A stretch of DNA of 64,000 nucleotides from Nocardioides flavus (ex Wang et al. 2016). Its GTDB lineage: Bacteria > Actinomycetota > Actinomycetes > Propionibacteriales > Nocardioidaceae. A model generated the notes under the pieces. It was not told the DNA's origin, did not search any database, and saw nothing but the letters and a program-made list of their open reading frames with translations. This document shows positions 48,759 to 56,886 of the stretch, in pieces. Positions within the stretch are counted from its first letter, which is position 1. Every line of letters starts with the position of its first letter. Location of the stretch: NCBI RefSeq assembly GCF_014653115.1, contig NZ_BNAD01000013.1:21234-85233 (forward strand), written 5' to 3'. The position numbers were made by a program, and so were the translations under genes.

Positions 48759-49967
48759 ATGTCACGCAAGAAGGTCCTGGTCCTCGGCGGCAACTTCGCG
48801 GGTCTCACGGCCGCCCTCACGGTCAAGCACCAGCTGCACGGGGACGTCGACGTGACCGTCGTGTCGTCCTCCGACGAGTTCCTCTTCACCCCGTCGCTGA
48901 TCTGGGTGCCGTTCGGCAAGCGCACCAAGAAGGACATCACCTTCAAGCTCGGCCCCACGTTCGAGTACCACGAGGTCGAGTTCGTCCACGCGGAGGCAAC
49001 CGCGATCGACCCCGAGGCCCGGCGCGTCGAGACCACCGCGGGCCCGCAGGACTACGACTACCTGGTCATCGCGACCGGCTACCGCAACCGCTTCGAGGTG
49101 ATCCCCGGCCTCGGCGAGGGCGGCAACGCGCACACCATCACCACCCTCGACGACGCCATCCACGCCGGCGAGGGCTGGCAGCGGTTCCGCGAGAAGCCGG
49201 GCGACGTCGTCATCGGCGCCACCCAGGGCGCGGGCTGCTTCGGCGCGGCGTACGAGTTCCTCTTCAACACCAGCTACCAGCTGAAGAAGGCCGGGCTCAA
49301 GGACCGGGTCAAGCTCACCTACGTCAGCGCGGAGCCGTTCCTCGGCCACTTCGGCATCGGCGGGCTCCCGCACGGCGAGAGCCTGCTCGGGATGTTCCTC
49401 AAGAAGGAGAAGATCGACGCCGTCCTCGACACCGCGATGGACCACGTCGACGAGGGACGCCTCGTGCTCGCGGACGGGCGCACGCTCGACTTCGGCTACG
49501 CGATGATCATCCCGCCGTTCTCCGGCCAGGAGGTCATCCGCCGCACGCCCAAGATCGCCGACGACAACGGCTTCGTGAAGGTGCGCGACACCTACCAGAG
49601 CGAGGCCTACGACGACGTGTACGCCGTGGGCGTGGCCGCCGCGGTCGACGTCCCGTGGCAGACCCCGACGCCGGTCGGCATCCCGAAGACCGGCTTCCCG
49701 ACCGAGCAGCAGGCCCACGTCGCCGCGGTCAACATCGCCGCGCAGATCGAGGGCAAGGCGCCGGACGCGCACAAGGCCTTCGGCGACATCCCGGCGGTCT
49801 GCGTGATGGACGCGGGCAACAACGGCGTCGTCATCCTCGCCGACAAGATGCTGCCCCCGCGCAAGCACGGCGTGCTGATCCCCGGCCCGCAGGCGCACGC
49901 GATGAAGCTCGGCTTCGAGAAGTACTTCCTCTGGAAGATGAAGCACGGCCAGGTCCGGCTGCCCTGA
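48759..49967 (+). CDS. SQR-type FAD-dependent oxidoreductase, 402 aa
   Basis: This flavoprotein has KKVLVLGGNFAGLTAALTVK for FAD at the N-terminus, DYDYLVIATGYRN, and VYAVGVAAAVDVPWQTPTP near the end, the pattern of sulfide:quinone oxidoreductase and related type II NADH dehydrogenases. It has Cys near residues 165 (GAGCFGAAYEF) and 348 (VCVMDAG). It probably oxidises sulfide or polysulfide and reduces quinone at the membrane; I am not certain of substrate. AGAAGGAGA precedes the ATG at 48759. SOS boxes lie upstream but may belong to the LysM gene. Confidence 0.85.
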   Translation: MSRKKVLVLGGNFAGLTAALTVKHQLHGDVDVTVVSSSDEFLFTPSLIWVPFGKRTKKDITFKLGPTFEYHEVEFVHAEATAIDPEARRVETTAGPQDYDYLVIATGYRNRFEVIPGLGEGGNAHTITTLDDAIHAGEGWQRFREKPGDVVIGATQGAGCFGAAYEFLFNTSYQLKKAGLKDRVKLTYVSAEPFLGHFGIGGLPHGESLLGMFLKKEKIDAVLDTAMDHVDEGRLVLADGRTLDFGYAMIIPPFSGQEVIRRTPKIADDNGFVKVRDTYQSEAYDDVYAVGVAAAVDVPWQTPTPVGIPKTGFPTEQQAHVAAVNIAAQIEGKAPDAHKAFGDIPAVCVMDAGNNGVVILADKMLPPRKHGVLIPGPQAHAMKLGFEKYFLWKMKHGQVRLP

Positions 49968-49994
49968 CCGCGGCCCGAGCAGCCGACGGGGTCG

Positions 49995-50786
49995 TCAGTC
50001 GCGGGAGCGGCGCCGCATCGCGCGCCGCCCCTGCGCGGCGAACACCCCGGCCGCGTGCTGCATGACGCCCGGGGCCAGCGCGGCGCTGCGGGCGACTCCC
50101 CCGCGCCACGTCGGCACCGTCCGTACGACGCGGCGCGAGCCGACGAGCGCGACGGCCGCCTGCGCGACGTCGGCGACCTCGAGGATCGCCCCGCCCGACC
50201 AGGTCAGCTGCGAGCCGATGCCGTCGGGGTCCTGCGCGGCCAGCATGGCGGTGTCGACCCCGTCGGGGCACAGCGCGTGCACCCGTACGCCGCGCGGCGT
50301 CTCGGCGTCGACCGACATCGACAGCGAGACGACCGCGGCCTTCGTCGCGGCGTACATGCTGTAGCCCGGCACGGGTCCCAGCCCGGCGAGCGAGGCGACG
50401 TTGACGACGTCTCCCCCGCCCGCGCCGAACGCGGCGAGCGCCGCACGGGTGCCCCACGTCGTGCCGAGCAGGTTGACCTCGACGAGCCGGCGCACCTGGT
50501 CCTCCGAGAGCGAGGCCAGGGTGCCGTCGTCGCCGACGCCCGCGTTGTTGAACCACGCCGTCAGCACGCCGTGGCGCGCCGCCTCCTCGGCGACCAGGCG
50601 GTGCGAGTCGGGGTCGCGCACGTCCTGGGCCAGGCCGGCGACCGCACCGACCTCGGCGGCCGTCGCGGCGGCCGCCCACCCGTCGAGGTCGCCGATCACG
50701 ACGCGGTGCCCGCGCGCGACCATGAGCTCGGCGATCCCGCGCCCGATCCCGCGGGCTCCACCAGTGACGACGCACGAGTTCTGCAT
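49995..50786 (-). CDS. Short-chain dehydrogenase/reductase (2)
   Basis: The 263-residue SDR has NSCVVTGGARGIGRGIAELM for the cofactor (residues 3-22), IGDLDGW suggesting NAD, FNNAGVGDDGTL, NVASLAGLGPVPGYSMYAAT with catalytic Ser and Tyr (YxxxK) and PDGVDTAM. The substrate is unknown. It lies tail-to-tail with the SQR gene (27 bp) and head-to-head with lexA, separated by the 146-bp SOS-controlled region. Confidence 0.9.
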   Translation of the reverse strand: MQNSCVVTGGARGIGRGIAELMVARGHRVVIGDLDGWAAAATAAEVGAVAGLAQDVRDPDSHRLVAEEAARHGVLTAWFNNAGVGDDGTLASLSEDQVRRLVEVNLLGTTWGTRAALAAFGAGGGDVVNVASLAGLGPVPGYSMYAATKAAVVSLSMSVDAETPRGVRVHALCPDGVDTAMLAAQDPDGIGSQLTWSGGAILEVADVAQAAVALVGSRRVVRTVPTWRGGVARSAALAPGVMQHAAGVFAAQGRRAMRRRSRD

Positions 50787-50833
50787 CGCACCGACACTAG
50801 CGCCACACGGACGAACACCGGCGACACGCGGCT

Positions 50834-50849
50834 TCGAACAGGTGTTTGA
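50834..50849. promoter_or_regulatory. LexA (SOS) box of lexA
   Basis: TCGAAC-AGGT-GTTTGA has one mismatch and overlaps the -35 region, allowing autorepression. Confidence 0.85.
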
Positions 50850-50875
50850 TCACCGGGCTCCCCGGCGGCTACGGT
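50846..50875 (+). promoter_or_regulatory. lexA promoter (TTGATC-18-TACGGT)
   Basis: TTGATC at 50846-50851 and TACGGT at 50870-50875 are spaced by 18 bp, with the SOS box covering the -35 side, about 58 bp upstream of the ATG. Confidence 0.62.
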
Positions 50876-50932
50876 GGGCACACGGCTCCCGCCCGGCGCG
50901 GACGGTGGGAGCACCCCGCAGTGGAGGACCCC

Positions 50933-51655
50933 ATGGCCAAGCAGGACGACAAGAACGTCATCGAGATGCCCGACGGCCCGCCCGACGCCACCGGGCTCAC
51001 CCCCCGCCAGCAGCGGGTGCTCGCGACCATCAAGGACTCCATCGAGTCCAAGGGCTACCCGCCGTCGATGCGCGAGATCGGCCAGGCGGTCGGCCTGACC
51101 TCCTCCTCCAGCGTCGCCCACCAGCTGCGCGTGCTCGAGGGCAAGGGCTTCCTCAAGCGCGACCCCAACCGGCCCCGCGCCCTCGAGGTGTTCCTCCCCG
51201 AGGTGATGGCGGCCCGGCGCTCGATCTCCAGCGGCGACGACTCGGGCGTCGACGAGACCGGCATCGGTGACGTCGCCCCCACCGCGGTCAACATCCCCGT
51301 CGTCGGCCGGATCGCCGCCGGCGGACCGATCCTCGCCGAGGAGCAGGTCACCGACGTGTTCCCGCTGCCCAAGCAGCTCGTCGGCGAGGGCACGCTCTTC
51401 CTGCTCGAGGTCTCCGGCGACTCGATGGTCGACGCGGCCATCTGCAACGGCGACTACGTCGTGATCCGCCAGGAGCAGACCGCCACCAACGGCCAGGTCG
51501 TCGCCGCGATGATCGACGGCGAGGCCACCGTCAAGACCTTCCAGCGCAAGGACGGCCACGTGTGGCTGCTGCCGCACAACGACGCGTACGACCCGATCCC
51601 GGGCGACGACGCCACCATCCTCGGCGTCGTGACGGCGGTCCTGCGCCGGATGTGA
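50933..51655 (+). CDS. lexA: SOS response repressor LexA
   Basis: The 240-residue repressor has an N-terminal winged helix ([20 protein letters not shown], then [11 protein letters not shown] at about residues 39-70), the Ala-Gly cleavage site in [15 protein letters not shown], catalytic Ser in [10 protein letters not shown] and Lys in [11 protein letters not shown]. RecA-driven self-cleavage lifts repression after DNA damage. The ATG at 50933 has GTGGAGGA 6 nt upstream. A box at its promoter provides autoregulation; four other good boxes lie within the window. Confidence 0.97.
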   Translation: MAKQDDKNVIEMPDGPPDATGLTPRQQRVLATIKDSIESKGYPPSMREIGQAVGLTSSSSVAHQLRVLEGKGFLKRDPNRPRALEVFLPEVMAARRSISSGDDSGVDETGIGDVAPTAVNIPVVGRIAAGGPILAEEQVTDVFPLPKQLVGEGTLFLLEVSGDSMVDAAICNGDYVVIRQEQTATNGQVVAAMIDGEATVKTFQRKDGHVWLLPHNDAYDPIPGDDATILGVVTAVLRRM

Positions 51656-51713
51656 GGCCCGTAGGGGTGGAACGCCGTTTGAAAGGCGCCCACCCGCCGG
51701 ACACGATGGCCAG

Positions 51714-52931
51714 ATGAGCGACGCGGAGAAGACCTACGACTACGTCATCGTCGGAGCGGGAGTTGCCGCGGCCAGCGCCGTGAAGGGCATCCGCGCCGAG
51801 GACGCCAGCGGCACGATCGGCGTGCTCGGCTCCGAGCCCGCCAAGCCCGTCTACCGGCCCGTGCTGTCGAAGGACCTCTGGCTCAAGGACGACGCGACCC
51901 TCGAGGGCAGCTCGCTCGCCGGCGACCTCGAGGACGACGACGCCGTCGACCTCCGCACCGACACCACCGTCACCGCGATCGATCCGGGCGCGCACACCGT
52001 ACGCCTCGCCGACGGCACCAACGTCGGCTACGGCAAGCTCCTGCTCGCGACCGGCGCCGAGCCGCGCGTGCTGTCCGTCGACCCCGGCCCGCGCGTCGTC
52101 TACTACCGCACGGCCGCCGACTACGAGCGGCTGCGCGCCGTCGCCACCGAGGGCAGCCACGTCGCGGTCGTCGGCGGCGGCTACATCGGCTCCGAGATCA
52201 CCTCGGCGCTCGTCCAGAACGGCGTCGACGTCACGCTCGTGCTCGACCGCGAGGACGTCCAGGAGCAGATGTTCCCCCGGGCGCTGGCCGCGCACCTGAC
52301 CAAGGCGTTCGCCGACCGCGGCGTCACGGTCGTGCACGGCACGGTCTCCGGTGGCGAGGAGGACGACGGCGGCGTCCGGATCCGCCTCGACGACGACTCC
52401 CACATCGTGGCCGACGCCGCCGTGATCGGCGTCGGCGTGCTGCCGCGCACCGGTCTCGCCGAGGCCGCCGGCCTGCAGGTCGACGACGGCGTCGTCGTCG
52501 ACGACCACCTGCGCACCAGCGACCCCGACGTGTACGCCGCCGGCGACGTCGCGTCCTACCCCGACGCCCTTCTCGGCCGCCGCCGTGTCGAGCACGTCGA
52601 CCACGCCGAGAAGTCCGGCGAGCACGCAGGCTCGGTGATGGCCGGCGCGGACGCGGCGTACGACTACACCCCGTTCTTCTGGTCCGACATCCTGGACTAC
52701 GGCTACGAGGCCGTCGGCGAGACCAGCAGCGACCTCGACCTCGTCGAGGACTGGAAGGACGGCGAGATCGGCACCGGCGTCGTCTACTACCTCAGGTCCG
52801 GACAGGTCCGCGGCGTCGTGCTGTGGAACGTCTGGGACAGCGTCGACGCCGCCCGCGAGCTCATCAAGGAGACCGGCGAGCAGCCCGTCACCGACCCGGA
52901 GTCGCTGCGGGGGCGCATCCCGTTCGGCTGA
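51714..52931 (+). CDS. Ferredoxin/rubredoxin reductase-like FAD oxidoreductase
   Basis: The 405-residue protein has YDYVIVGAGVAAASAVKGIR for FAD, LLLATGAEPRV, HVAVVGGGYIGSEITSALV for NAD(P)H and DPDVYAAGDVASYPDALLGR near residue 270. The C-terminal domain (FFWSDILDYGYEAVGE) is like that of AIF/BphA4-type reductases. It transfers electrons from NAD(P)H to a ferredoxin or rubredoxin. No partner is next to it. It is 58 bp after lexA and may have its own promoter. Confidence 0.88.
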   Translation: MSDAEKTYDYVIVGAGVAAASAVKGIRAEDASGTIGVLGSEPAKPVYRPVLSKDLWLKDDATLEGSSLAGDLEDDDAVDLRTDTTVTAIDPGAHTVRLADGTNVGYGKLLLATGAEPRVLSVDPGPRVVYYRTAADYERLRAVATEGSHVAVVGGGYIGSEITSALVQNGVDVTLVLDREDVQEQMFPRALAAHLTKAFADRGVTVVHGTVSGGEEDDGGVRIRLDDDSHIVADAAVIGVGVLPRTGLAEAAGLQVDDGVVVDDHLRTSDPDVYAAGDVASYPDALLGRRRVEHVDHAEKSGEHAGSVMAGADAAYDYTPFFWSDILDYGYEAVGETSSDLDLVEDWKDGEIGTGVVYYLRSGQVRGVVLWNVWDSVDAARELIKETGEQPVTDPESLRGRIPFG

Positions 52932-52997
52932 CCTGAACGCACGGTGAACACTCGTCGCCGGGCGTGATCTTCGCGCGCCTGCGTCGTTGAACCCGGC

Positions 52998-54668
52998 GTG
53001 ACGACGACACCCACCTTCTCCCGACGCTCCGTGCTGGCCGGCGGGGCCGGCGCCGTCGCGGTGACCACCGCTGCCCCGGGCGCACGAGCCGCGGTCGACC
53101 ACGACGTCTTCCAGCACGGCATCGCCTCCGGCGATCCCCTCCCCCGCCGGGTCGTGCTCTGGACCCGCGTGACCCCCACCGCCGCCGCCACCCCTGGCTC
53201 GGGCCGGGGCCCGCGCGTCACGGTGACCTGGGAGGTCGCAACGGACCGCCGGTTCCGCGACGTCGTACGCCGCGGGCGGGTGCGGACCGGACCGGCGCGC
53301 GACCACACCGTCAAGGTCGACGCGACCCGGCTGCGGCCTGACACGGCGTACTTCTACCGCTTCACCTGCCGCGGCGAGACCAGCCCCGTGGGGCGGACGC
53401 GCACCGCACCGGCCCGCAACGCCACACCGGCGGGCCTGCGATTCGGTGTCGTGTCGTGCGCCAACCTGCAGGCCGGCTGGTTCTCTGCCTACCGCCACCT
53501 CGCCTCGCGCGACGACCTCGACGCGGTGATCCACCTCGGCGACTACCTCTACGAGTACGCGCCCGGCGAGTACGGCCACGGGCAGCAGAACGCCGACATC
53601 CGCCCGCACGTGCCCGCCCGCGAGATGGTGACCCTGGCCGACTACCGGCAGCGCCACGCCCAGTACAAGTCCGACCCCGACCTGCGCGCGCTCCACGCCC
53701 GCCACCCGTTCATCGTGACGTGGGACGACCACGAGATCACCAACGACGCGTGGCGCGACGGCGCGGAGAACCACCAGGCGGACGAGGGGACGTACGCCGC
53801 GCGCCGGGCGGCGGCCCACCGGGCCTACGACGAGTGGATGCCGGTGCGGATGTCCGGCACGGTCGCCACCGGCGACGGCACCCGACTGTTCCGCACGCTC
53901 CGCTTCGGCGCGCTCGCCGAGCTCAGCATGCTCGACCTGCGCACCCACCGTGACCAGCAGGCGAGCACGCCCGCACCGAGCCCGGTGCCCAGCCCGGCCG
54001 GCGGCGCGGACGGCACGATCACCGGCCGCGCGCAGATGGACTGGCTCAAGCGGCGGCTGCGTCGCGGCGGCCCGCAGTGGAAGCTCGTGGGCAACCCGGT
54101 GATGATCGCGCCGGTCACGTTCGCCCAGCTCCCGCACGACCTCGTCGACCCAGTCAACGACGTCACCGGCCTGCTCCCGCGCGACGGCGCCCCCTACAAC
54201 GTCGACCAGTGGGACGGCTACACCGCCGACCGGCGCGAGCTCTTCGAGCACATCCGCGACCAGGGCCTGCGCGACGTCGTCTTCCTGACCGGCGACATCC
54301 ACTCCGGCTGGGCCTGCGACCTGCCGTACGACGCCGCGACCTACCCGCTCGGCGACTCCGCCGGCGTCGAGCTGGTCTGCACCTCGGTCACCTCCAACAA
54401 CCTCAAGGACATCACCGGCACGCCCCCGCGCACGTCCTCGCTGGCCGTCGAGGCGGTCATCCAGACCAACAACCGCCACGTGAAGTACCTCAACTTCGAC
54501 GACCACGGCTACTCCGTCCTCGACGTCACGCCGGAGCGGGTGCAGATGGACTGGTACGTCATCAGCGACCGCACCGACCCCCGGGCCCGCTCCTCGTGGA
54601 CGGCGTCGTGGGCGACCAGGTCCGGCACCAACACGGTGCAGGCCGCGAGCGCGCCGGTGGGTGCCTGA
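52998..54668 (+). CDS. phoD: Alkaline phosphatase D (PhoD), Tat-exported
   Basis: The 556-residue secreted phosphodiesterase/phosphatase has the Tat signal FSRRSVLAGGAGAVAV at residues 7-22. The N-terminal beta domain has DVFQHGIASGDPLPRRVVLW; metal-binding parts are HLGDYLYEYAPGEYG, TWDDHEITNDAWRDGAE and VFLTGDIHSGWA. PhoD enzymes need Ca2+ and Fe3+ and release phosphate from mono- and diesters. The GTG start lacks a clear ribosome-binding site. The stop overlaps the next gene's ATG by one base (TGATG), so they form an operon. Confidence 0.94.
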   Translation: MTTTPTFSRRSVLAGGAGAVAVTTAAPGARAAVDHDVFQHGIASGDPLPRRVVLWTRVTPTAAATPGSGRGPRVTVTWEVATDRRFRDVVRRGRVRTGPARDHTVKVDATRLRPDTAYFYRFTCRGETSPVGRTRTAPARNATPAGLRFGVVSCANLQAGWFSAYRHLASRDDLDAVIHLGDYLYEYAPGEYGHGQQNADIRPHVPAREMVTLADYRQRHAQYKSDPDLRALHARHPFIVTWDDHEITNDAWRDGAENHQADEGTYAARRAAAHRAYDEWMPVRMSGTVATGDGTRLFRTLRFGALAELSMLDLRTHRDQQASTPAPSPVPSPAGGADGTITGRAQMDWLKRRLRRGGPQWKLVGNPVMIAPVTFAQLPHDLVDPVNDVTGLLPRDGAPYNVDQWDGYTADRRELFEHIRDQGLRDVVFLTGDIHSGWACDLPYDAATYPLGDSAGVELVCTSVTSNNLKDITGTPPRTSSLAVEAVIQTNNRHVKYLNFDDHGYSVLDVTPERVQMDWYVISDRTDPRARSSWTASWATRSGTNTVQAASAPVGA

Positions 54669-55969
54669 TGTGCACGCCGGGCAGGTCCGACGCCTTCGAG
54701 CGCGGCCGCGACGAGATCCGTACGGGCCGGCGCACGCTGCTGGCCGCGGGTGCCGCCGGCATCGCCATCTCCAGCCTGCCGCGAGCTGCAGCGGCGGCGT
54801 CGGCCGGCACCCGGAAGAGGGCGTACGTCCTCGTCCTCGACGGGTGCCGGCCCGACGAGATCACCCCGGAGCTGATGCCGCGCACCAGCGCGCTGCGCGA
54901 CGGGGGCCTGCACCACCCCCGCGCCACGTCGCTGCCGGTGATGGAGACCATCCCCAACCACGTGATGATGATGACGGGCGTGCGTCCCGACTGCTCCGGC
55001 GTGCCGGCCAACTCGATCCTCGACCGCAGCACCGGCGAGATCCGCGACATGGACCGGCCCGAGGACATCCGGGTCCCCACGGTCATCGAGCGGCTGAACC
55101 GCCACGGCCTGACGACCGGCACGGTGCTGAGCAAGGAGTACCTGTACGGCGTCTTCGGCGGCCGGGCCACCCACCGCTGGGAGCCGGCGCCGATCGTGCC
55201 GGTGTCCGGGCACGCGCCCGACGCCTTCACGATGGAGGCCGCGCTGGCGATGGTGCGCCGGAACGACCCGCACCTGCTCTTCGTCAACCTCGGCGACATC
55301 GACCGGATGGGGCACTCCGACCTCACCGGACCGCTCGGGGTCCGGGCGGCACGGCAAGCGGCACTGGCCGCGACCGACGTGCAGGTGGGACGGTTCGTCG
55401 ACCTGCTGAAGTCGTCGGGCCGGTGGCGGACCTCGATGGTCGTGGTGCTCGCCGACCACTCGATGGACTGGTCGCTGCCCCACCAGCTGATCCACCTGAC
55501 GCCGGCGCTCGAGGCCGATCCGCTGCTGGCGGGCAACGTCACCATCGCCGACAACGGCGGCGCCGACCTCCTCTACTGGACCGGCGACCCCGCCCTGCTC
55601 GACGCCGCGGTGGCCCGGATGGTCGCGCTGTCGTCGGCCGTGCCGGGCGTGCTCTCCGCCCACGACCCGCGCGCGACACCGTCGCTGCGGACCGGTCCGC
55701 TCGGCGGCGACGTGATCGTCTACGCGAAGGCCGGCTGGCGGTTCAGCGACCCCGACCAGTGGTCCAACCCGATCCCCGGCAACCACGGCCACCCGGTCAC
55801 GATGCCGATCCCGTTCTTCGTCGCCGGCGGCCACCGGCGGGTGCCGCGCGGGGTGACGTCGTCGAGGCGCGCCGCCACGATCGACGTGGCGCCGACGGTC
55901 GCGGACTTCTTCGGGGTCGGCGCTCCGCGCGGCGGGTACGACGGCAGGTCGCGGCTGCCCCGGCGCTGA
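54668..55969 (+). CDS. Exported nucleotide pyrophosphatase/phosphodiesterase-type protein
   Basis: The 433-residue protein of the alkaline phosphatase superfamily has an N-terminal signal (TGRRTLLAAGAAGIAISSLP, a Tat-like RR start). Metal ligands are in YVLVLDGCRPDEI, the nucleophile Thr in SLPVMETIPNHVMMMTG (about residue 100), FVNLGDIDRMGHSD, VVVLADHSMDW and NHGHPVTMPIPFFV. It probably hydrolyses phosphodiesters outside the cell alongside PhoD. Two REP family B palindromes follow. Confidence 0.9.
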   Translation: MCTPGRSDAFERGRDEIRTGRRTLLAAGAAGIAISSLPRAAAAASAGTRKRAYVLVLDGCRPDEITPELMPRTSALRDGGLHHPRATSLPVMETIPNHVMMMTGVRPDCSGVPANSILDRSTGEIRDMDRPEDIRVPTVIERLNRHGLTTGTVLSKEYLYGVFGGRATHRWEPAPIVPVSGHAPDAFTMEAALAMVRRNDPHLLFVNLGDIDRMGHSDLTGPLGVRAARQAALAATDVQVGRFVDLLKSSGRWRTSMVVVLADHSMDWSLPHQLIHLTPALEADPLLAGNVTIADNGGADLLYWTGDPALLDAAVARMVALSSAVPGVLSAHDPRATPSLRTGPLGGDVIVYAKAGWRFSDPDQWSNPIPGNHGHPVTMPIPFFVAGGHRRVPRGVTSSRRAATIDVAPTVADFFGVGAPRGGYDGRSRLPRR

Positions 55970-55993
55970 CGCCTGCGCCACGGGTTGCCGGCC

Positions 55994-56050
55994 GGGGTGG
56001 CGGCACACTGCACCCACAGAGCGGGACAGGCTGCGATGTGCCGCCACTCT
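55994..56050. repeat. REP family B palindrome, copy 2
   Basis: GGTGGCGGCACA (arm from 55996) pairs with TGTGCCGCCAC at 56037-56047; the centre is CTGCACCCACAGAGCGGG and so on, as in copy 3. Confidence 0.8.
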
Positions 56051-56065
56051 CCCCGGTCCGGCCGC

Positions 56066-56125
56066 GGGGGTGGCGGCACACTGCACCCACAGAGCGGGCC
56101 TGGCTGCGATGTGCCGCCACCCTCC
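56066..56125. repeat. REP family B palindrome, copy 3
   Basis: This is nearly identical to copy 2, 72 bp apart; only the centre differs (GCGGGCCTGG against GCGGGACAGG). The arms include GGGTGGCGGCACA and TGTGCCGCCACCC. Confidence 0.8.
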
Positions 56126-56157
56126 GGCCGGGCGGGTGACGCGGTAGCCTCGCGCCG

Positions 56158-56886
56158 ATGTCCACCCCCGACGCTCACCCCGACCCGCTGCTGTTCCGTA
56201 CGCGCCCGGGCAACCGCCGACGGCTGACCCCGGCCGCGCAGGCGGAGGTCGACCGGCTGGCCGCGGCGGGCGAGCAGTCCGCGTGGCTCAGCCCCCAGGC
56301 GTACAACCTCACGATCAGCCACAGCCACCGGTTCGTCTGGTACCGCGTGGCCAAGGTCGCGACGCGCACCATCCGGCACCACTGCGAGACCCACGGCGTG
56401 AGCATGGACGTCGACCACGCCATGCGGATCCGCTATCCGCTGGCGAGCTTCGCCGACTACTTCACGTTCGCCTTCGTCCGCGACCCGCTCGACCGGTTCG
56501 TCTCGGCGTGGCACGACAAGGTCGTCGACCACAACTACTACGACTTCGACCCCGCGACCCACGAGCGCATGCAGCGCGTCGAGGAGTTCGCCCGGTGGAC
56601 CGCCACCCACGACCTGTCCGCCGTGCCCGGCACCGACCAGCACCTGACGCTGCAGAGCCGGATGATCGACCTGAACCGCGTCGACCTCGTCGGGCGGCTG
56701 GAGACCTTCGACCGCGACTTCGCCGCGGTGTGCGAGCGGATCGGCGCCCCGGCCGTGCCCACCCGGCCGCAGAACCAGACCGCCCCCGGCGGGCGGGACC
56801 GGCAGGTCTCCGACGAGCTCCGCGACCTGGTCGCCCGGATGTACGCCCGCGACTACCAGCTCTTCGGCTACGCCCCGCCGGCCTGA
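56158..56886 (+). CDS. Sulfotransferase family 2-like protein
   Basis: The 242-residue protein has the 5'-phosphosulfate loop in RFVWYRVAKVATRTIRHH (about residues 59-76) and the 3'-phosphate motif in FTFAFVRDPLDRFVSAWHDK (about residues 102-121), the PAPS-binding signature of carbohydrate-type sulfotransferases. No signal or membrane anchor is seen. It probably sulfates a sugar or lipid in the cytoplasm. Its 3' end overlaps by 19 nt the convergent DinG gene. Confidence 0.87.
   Translation: MSTPDAHPDPLLFRTRPGNRRRLTPAAQAEVDRLAAAGEQSAWLSPQAYNLTISHSHRFVWYRVAKVATRTIRHHCETHGVSMDVDHAMRIRYPLASFADYFTFAFVRDPLDRFVSAWHDKVVDHNYYDFDPATHERMQRVEEFARWTATHDLSAVPGTDQHLTLQSRMIDLNRVDLVGRLETFDRDFAAVCERIGAPAVPTRPQNQTAPGGRDRQVSDELRDLVARMYARDYQLFGYAPPA

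Noticed and set aside
50787..50833. SOS control of the divergent SDR gene
   Set aside because: The box is placed over the lexA -35; no convincing promoter for the SDR gene overlaps it.
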